This document shows, one piece after another, positions 58,540 to 64,000 of a stretch of DNA of 64,000 bases. Below the pieces are notes generated by a model that worked only from the letters and a program-made list of their open reading frames with translations, was not told the DNA's origin and ran no database searches. Position 1 is the first letter of the stretch, and the number at the start of each line of letters is the position of its first letter. Source of the DNA: Polydactylus sextarius (Eukaryota; Chordata; Actinopteri; Polynemidae). A program made the translations under genes and the position numbers. Location of the stretch: NCBI GenBank assembly GCA_016801845.1, contig CM028927.1:6224501-6288500 (forward strand), read 5' to 3'.

Positions 58540-58740
58540 TGGCTGCGGACAAACTCAAAATTAGAGTTTTGTGTCTGGGAGAGGGGCGTGATAAGCAGAT
58601 GAGGCGCTTATCAGAAAATAGACTTGAATTAGGGTTTTTTTTTTCCTACTGGAGCCGTAATTTTACATGATTTACTAATCGACAATTGGGTGATTATGCA
58701 GAGTTTCAATATACTCTAATGATGTTAATACACAGTGTCT
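58540..58740. promoter_or_regulatory. Candidate regulatory block with inverted GATA sites
   Basis: TGATAAGC (58589-58596) and its exact reverse complement GCTTATCA (58606-58613) flank a 9-bp spacer whose AGATG, with the C before it, makes a CAGATG E-box. Paired GATA sites with an adjacent E-box are a known erythroid/endothelial arrangement. The following sequence has GTAATTTTAC and TGATTTAC words. Inference from motifs only. Confidence 0.3.
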
Positions 58741-59358
58741 GTGTGTGTGTCCGTGTGTGTGTGTTCTTAACTGGAGAAATGAAAGGTTGAGTGTTGGTTG
58801 CAATGACAAAAACTGAGCAGAATATAAGCTTCATGTAAATAAAAAAAATATGTTAATTAAAAAGAAACACCAGAAGTTATCAGCGAGCTTTACATTTGAA
58901 TTAATAATGTTTTCCTTAATATTAATTAAATACTCATCGATATTAATAAAATTATAGTTTTTAGATGCAAGACACTCTTAATGAGCTTAAGTTTGTTGGG
59001 TTTGTATGTAACCAACAAATTCTAAACCTTTCAATCCTTTTACTAAAACTTATTCCGAAAACAGTCTCTTGGGCTTATAGCTCCAGAAAAGTGCAATAAT
59101 ATGACGAAAGACTGTGGCATAATCTAAATATTTAATCTTCTGATGAAAGCTGTTTTGGACGTTCAGAACCGAAAAAAAAAACACACACACACATTTTTAT
59201 CCCCAGCTCACTTCCTCCTCCTCAGTCATCGCCGATGCAGATCATTCCTGCTGAGTGCAGATATTTGGGCTTGTTTGTTATGGTTGAAGTGTATCACTCA
59301 CTGAGGCACTGCTGCGCTGCATCGCATGAATTAATGATGAATGGAAGGAGAGATAAGC

Positions 59359-59382
59359 AGAGAGAGAGAGAGAGAGAGAGAG
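59359..59382. repeat. (AG)n microsatellite
   Basis: About 12 AG units, then an imperfect GAGA extension to 59395. Confidence 0.9.
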
Positions 59383-59542
59383 GACAGAGAGAGACAGTCG
59401 GGGGCAGAGAGATGACAAAGAGATGGACAGGAAAGAGAAACGTGAGTCTGACATCAGTCAGATACATTAGGATATGCTAATTTTTGAGGCAAAATGAGAA
59501 ATAATATTGGAGGAAGAATAAGATGGATAGGGATGAACAGGA

Positions 59543-59544
<2 letters not shown>

Positions 59545-59577
<33 letters not shown>
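59545..59577. repeat. (GA)n microsatellite
   Basis: About 16 perfect GA units. Confidence 0.95.
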
Positions 59578-59578
<1 letters not shown>

Positions 59579-59919
59579 AGCCACTCTGTAAATTAGACAC
59601 ATGGTCTTATCTTCCCTGGTTGTTTTGTGGCGGAATAATCATGGAACTCATTTGATTACAAGTGTCTCATTGAAAAACATGGGTTTTTATAAGTGTGCAG
59701 CCAAATGCTTCAATCACTGCCGCGTGCCATTTTGTATCTGGGGCTTTGTTCAAAAAGAGAAAAAAAAAAAACACTAAAATCAGGATGATTCATCTCATCT
59801 GATGCGGTTCTGGGCAGTCTGACACTTTTTGGTGAGTTGTTCTTTTTGGAGTCTGTTCCAAGAAATGAATCAAATTTTTTTTTTTTTTTTTTTAGTCTAG
59901 CCAGCGAGTGATGGTGAAT

Positions 59920-60205
59920 GGGGCAGCAAGGTCTGTCTGTCCACCGATGTGTCCGTCACTTGTTCTTTCTTTTGTGTCTAGACTGAAATATCAGCTGTTG
60001 GATGGATCGGTGTGAAACTTTGGGCTTCATGGTGCCACAGGATGATTATTAATGACTTTGATGATTTTCTGGATTTTTATTTAAGGAGATCATGTAGGTC
60101 AAATTTGTACTTACAAAATTTCATAATTTAATAATTCCTTTTAATAATTTGCTGCAAAATGTTTCATGGTTTCCAGAGGATGATCCTTGCTGACTGTCAA
60201 CCTAC
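59920..60205 (+). mobile_element. Dispersed fish repeat (GGTCTGTCTGTCC / GTTGGATGGATCGG type)
   Basis: AAGGTCTGTCTGTCCACCGA, then AGACTGAAATATCAGCTGTT, GGATGGATCGGTGTGAAACT, TTCATGGTGCCACAGGATGA and ATGACTTTGATGATTTTCTG follow the order of a very common teleost repeat made of internal units each containing GGATGGATTG-xx-TGAAA. The second unit is visible at about 60140-60190 (CATGGTTTCCAGAGGATGAT). No coding capacity. Confidence 0.6.
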
Positions 60206-63200
60206 TGTGTTCGTTTAAAAAATGCTGGTGTTTTGGCCTGAATTTTAGACATTTATGGCCGACACTGGTTCATCTCTGTACGACTTTATAAACCCTTGCT
60301 GAGAAGCTTTTATTGCACTTAACATAACAAGTTGTCGACCTGTGTTTCATCTGTGAGGAAGAGCTAAGAGACGCCGCACGATTAAACTGAGAGGAGTTGA
60401 GGAGGAAAACTGCGTCTGTAAATAAAAATACAGAGGAGAATCTCAGATCGAGACAAAATGCAGACACATAAATAACACTTTTTGTTGGCTTCTTGTAAGG
60501 GGGAGTGGGTGGAGTTTACACCTCCAAGGTCAGTCAGACTGCCCCTTAATGTCAACTTCGTATTCTGATGTCTGAATTTGTCTAAAAGCACAGAGGTGCC
60601 TGAGCACAGCCACACGAGGCCAGATCTGGTCAACTCTGGATGTTTTAGTGCTCTTACCGCAGACAGGTCTGAGAATGCTAATTTTATGGTTGCAGTGATT
60701 TAAGGCAACATTATATTTCCAGGTCAGTGGAGTCCGTGTCACTTTTGATGAGCTATGAGAAAATGGTAGAGAGAGAGAGAATAATCGTAAGAGTATACAT
60801 GGCCTTAAGTTACATGTAATAGCATTAATTTAAGGATCAGTTACACCGTTATGAATACCAAGTAGAAAGCAGCCAAGTGCTGTCAAACACCTCTTTAGAC
60901 ATCGTACCTACACCTTGTTTGAGCAGATCAGCACCTCCAGCACCAAAACTGATCGTTTAGTAAATGAAGACAGCAAAGAACTGGATAAAAAAAAATATTC
61001 ACAGCACAACACTGTGTTAGACAATTTTCCTGAGGTACTGTATATAGTGTTGTTAAAGTACGTCTTATTTACACCGGTTGCATGTTGAGGTTTTTGTTTT
61101 ACGATCCACGACGTTTACATGAGTAACATTGAATTTGTTGAACAATTCAGGGTTTTTGACCCAACATTAGTCACACTGAACAAAAACTATATTGGTCTAA
61201 TGGCTTTAAATCGTAATATGAACTAATATTTTCCGTTTAGAGGGTTCCTTATACAATTTTAAGCATTAGATCTGTGAGAATCTCTTTCATATCCAACTAA
61301 AACTGTCAGCGTGAGTGAAATGTCCCTAATCCAATCAAACTGGAAATCAAGTCGAGTTGATTCGATACCCAACTCCAAACCCAATCTCAATTCCCGCGTA
61401 CGCTCGTTTTCATGAAGTGTGATTATTGTTCTCATTGCTTCCATTACTGTGGTCGCCTCGGAGAGGTGTGAAGGTTCTGGTCTCATTTTGCAGAACAGTA
61501 AAACCCCTCAGCTTTCAAACCTTGTCTAATCTTTCTTCCTGTTGAGGTACAGCCCATTACTGATTTGGTCAATGTTAGAGATTTAAGACGACCCTCGATT
61601 AAGACCAAAAGATAAGTTTCATTATAGTCAAATGTAGATTTAAGAACCAATTCAGTTGTTAAATCTATTGTTAAAAGTTTCATGACCTATGAAACAATAT
61701 TTTGAAGCATTCTGTCTAAATAAAGTGTATGACTGTGATCTTAGGAGATATCTATCTATAGCCTAAACCCTTGGAAATCTTGAGTGACATGACATTTCCA
61801 GAATGTCATTCAGTGTAAATGTTTTAAACCCCACTTCTAACTAATAAGAAGTACTTGTGGTAAAGGTCACTTGTGTTGGTTATACTGCAGAGGTTTCGGT
61901 TGGAAGATCAAACATCCCACTAATCCCTGCCAATGGATTTTACACCCAGTCGTCCTAAGTCCAAATCCAATTTGAAGAAAGTGTTGTTTTATATTAGTGT
62001 TTTCTTTTTCTGCCAATGAAACTTAGATACATTTTTTTTCTATAAAAGAGCAGGTTAGAGCAGGTTCTTTCATTCATATCTAATCAAACTATTTGAAACC
62101 TAACTCCTATTATTATAAGAAGCTATTTGACCGCTGTTTCTTTTAGTATTAGTGTGTTTTGTTCCGTCCTCTGAAGTTGAGCTTCACTTGCTACTGTGAT
62201 TATTTATCCTTGACTTTTGTGCTTCTACTACATTTAAACATGTATATCGGTGGTTTTCTTTGGTTAAAATGTGTGCACTGTTGTTATTTCCCACTTTGCT
62301 GTGTTGCCTACAAACAAAGTTAAGTCCAGTTATGAACAACATGGATTAGAAGTATTGATTTATGGCATGGTGCCACAGTCCACGGCATTGATGTGGTGAT
62401 GTAATATATGATAAAGAGTCTAGACAGCGCGTTTTATTTTGAAACTGACAGCTCTATAACATTCCTGTGTATAACTTCCTGCATGACTCGATCTGCTCTC
62501 CGTAGCTCGACATAATTTCCGTCAAAAAACAGACTATTTGTGTGTATTTCTTCCGTAAGGCAGAGCAAAGATCTGCTTCTGGGACACATCTGAAACCTGC
62601 TGCAGTGTGTCTGGTGCAATTACAAGTCTTGTCTAGATTGACCGCAATCACTCCCAGTGGAATCGATGAATCCAGCTGGTGCATCACAGCCACAACCAGG
62701 ATAAACAAAGTTGATTTAAGATTGGATTGTAGAAAAGTTGTGTAACTGTTCCCGCTAGAGGACGAGTCATGTGGAGAACTATTTGTGATTAACAAAATGG
62801 GTCAGTAATATATAAATATATATATATCAAGATTCATTCTTGACCTTAAAAACTTCAAAAATCTTAAAAAGTTTCTCAAAATAATCTAAACTCAACAGCC
62901 ATTTTACACTGCAGGTCAAATTCACCATTTCACACATGCACTAACACACACACACACACACACAGATGCTACATCATGAATTCAATATGGGGTTCAGTAT
63001 CTTGCCCAAGGATATTTAAATATACATGTGCAATATTGTTCACAAAAGGAATTACTTTGCCTAATTGACCCAGACAGAACAATCAACTGTGCGATGACAA
63101 CACGAGACAACAGATCCAATAATAACATGTCACTGAATCGCATATAACACTATTTCTTCTGATTCCCAAAGGAGGCGACGCTGCAGGGATGTAGACGACG

Positions 63201-64000
63201 GGCGCTCTCGTCTGTAGCGTCCTCAGAATACGTTTTCATAGTCGTGCGTGATTGTCAAACTTTGTGTGTCGCCATGTGTGAACACTGCCATAAGGCCCCG
63301 GTCCTTTCCGCTAATCATTGCAGCAGGGATGTATTACCTCAAAGCCCTCTGGGAAAAAAACATTCTGCTCAGAACACACTGCTCATCTGCCGGCATATTT
63401 TACTCTCTGCCTCTAGAGATGGCTCATAAGATGAAAATGAAATATGAGAGTAATCAATATCAAAGTGTTTTTTTTTTTTTTCCTGTCTCATGAAGAGTAA
63501 TTACCATAGACACATCTAGAGGAGAGTGTGTGTGTGTTTATATTACCAAGGAAACATGCTGCAGTTGTTCTCCATTCACCATCAAAGTTATCTATAATAA
63601 CATTTTTTTATATATCAACAGTAGAGCAAATACAGCAAAAACACTGCTCACATATTGTATGTATTTGATTACAACTTGTTGATGTGAACGTGTGTTTGTT
63701 CACATGCTCCCCAAAAGGCTGCTGTTTACAGACAACGCAGATCAAGTATTACAGGAAATCATAGGCACGCACATTTATATTTATGTACGCGCACATTTCT
63801 CCTCTCGCAGGACCCGAGACAAGATTCATAGCTCTGTTCTTGATTCTTCCTCCCGTGAAAGGAGCACTTTTTAAAATTCACAACTCACAAGCACAAACTC
63901 AGTCCTGACAGACAAAAATAAACATTTCAAAAGGAGCATAGTTTTAAAGCAGACATTAACGACATTAGCAGACAATTAACAATTTTTTATCATTGAATGA
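60206..64000. other. Non-coding stretch, no gene recognised
   Basis: AT-rich sequence with a CA tract (62946-62964), a short TA run (62812-62828) and T16 near 63466-63481. Open frames are short and unrelated to known families. The part 63290-63430 is repeat-free and could be conserved. Confidence 0.45.

Larger units (their letters stand above)
58741..59919. other. Non-coding stretch with GA repeats
   Basis: No gene. (GA)n at 59359-59382 and 59545-59577 and T19 at 59875-59893. The part 59630-59760 is repeat-free and could be conserved. Confidence 0.45.

Noticed and set aside
1..64000. CRISPR array, operon, phage or integrative element
   Set aside because: No spaced direct repeats of suitable length, no ribosome-binding-site context and no dense gene packing; the sequence is vertebrate in character.

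Overview
The window reads as non-coding nuclear DNA of a bony fish, probably a percomorph teleost. Three things support this: very frequent long (CA/TG)n, (TA)n, (GA)n and poly-A/T tracts; a mixture of degraded Tc1-like, hAT-like, Harbinger-like, LINE and tRNA-SINE copies of the kinds common in fish; and no open frame that looks like a host protein anywhere in 64 kb. There are no operons, prokaryotic signals, CRISPR arrays or phage genes. The window is either a gene desert or the inside of a very large intron; the sequence alone does not say which.

Layout. At 0.3-1.2 kb lies a terminal-inverted-repeat (TIR) element with 32-bp ends. 1.2-11.5 kb is mostly unique sequence with microsatellites, including a 63-bp (AT)n and a 56-bp (CA)n. 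At 11.8-12.05 kb there is a decayed 5' fragment of 28S rRNA on the minus strand that stops at the mature 28S 5' end. 12.7-13.25 kb is a repeat-free block with a paired-homeodomain palindrome. At 15.64 kb there is a good CTCF-type motif. LINE 3' tails lie at 16.2 and 42.0 kb, and a longer LINE reverse-transcriptase fragment with an internal deletion lies at 21.9-22.4 kb. At 20.1-21.5 kb two copies of one Harbinger-like non-autonomous element sit in opposite orientation 13 bp apart and share a small reading frame. A tRNA-derived SINE lies at 27.1 kb. A TIR element with ATTAATC-rich, hAT-like ends lies at 32.4-33.0 kb. At 37.6 and 38.3 kb there are two near-perfect palindromes. 48.4-50.7 kb is a stack of three mobile-element remnants: a Tc1-like element, a dispersed GACCTTGA-type repeat and an 886-bp TIR element. 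At 53.7-54.6 kb a second, different Tc1-like copy carries an 11-unit CTG tract in its transposase frame. At 56.1-56.85 kb an internally deleted hAT element still encodes part of a BED zinc finger.

Between these lie repeat-poor blocks with clustered homeodomain-, GATA-, RFX- or CTCF-like motifs (about 12.7-13.25, 31.2-31.6, 42.7-43.2, 43.7-44.2, 48.1-48.4, 52.2-52.35, 54.65-54.87, 55.5-56.0 and 58.5-58.75 kb). Their composition resembles conserved non-coding elements near developmental genes, but that can only be shown by alignment to other fish. Nothing here forms a working gene system. The most unusual items are the opposed Harbinger-like pair with its shared mini-frame, the 28S fragment with an exact 5' boundary, the CTG expansion born inside a transposase frame, and the 886-bp TIR element at 49.8 kb.
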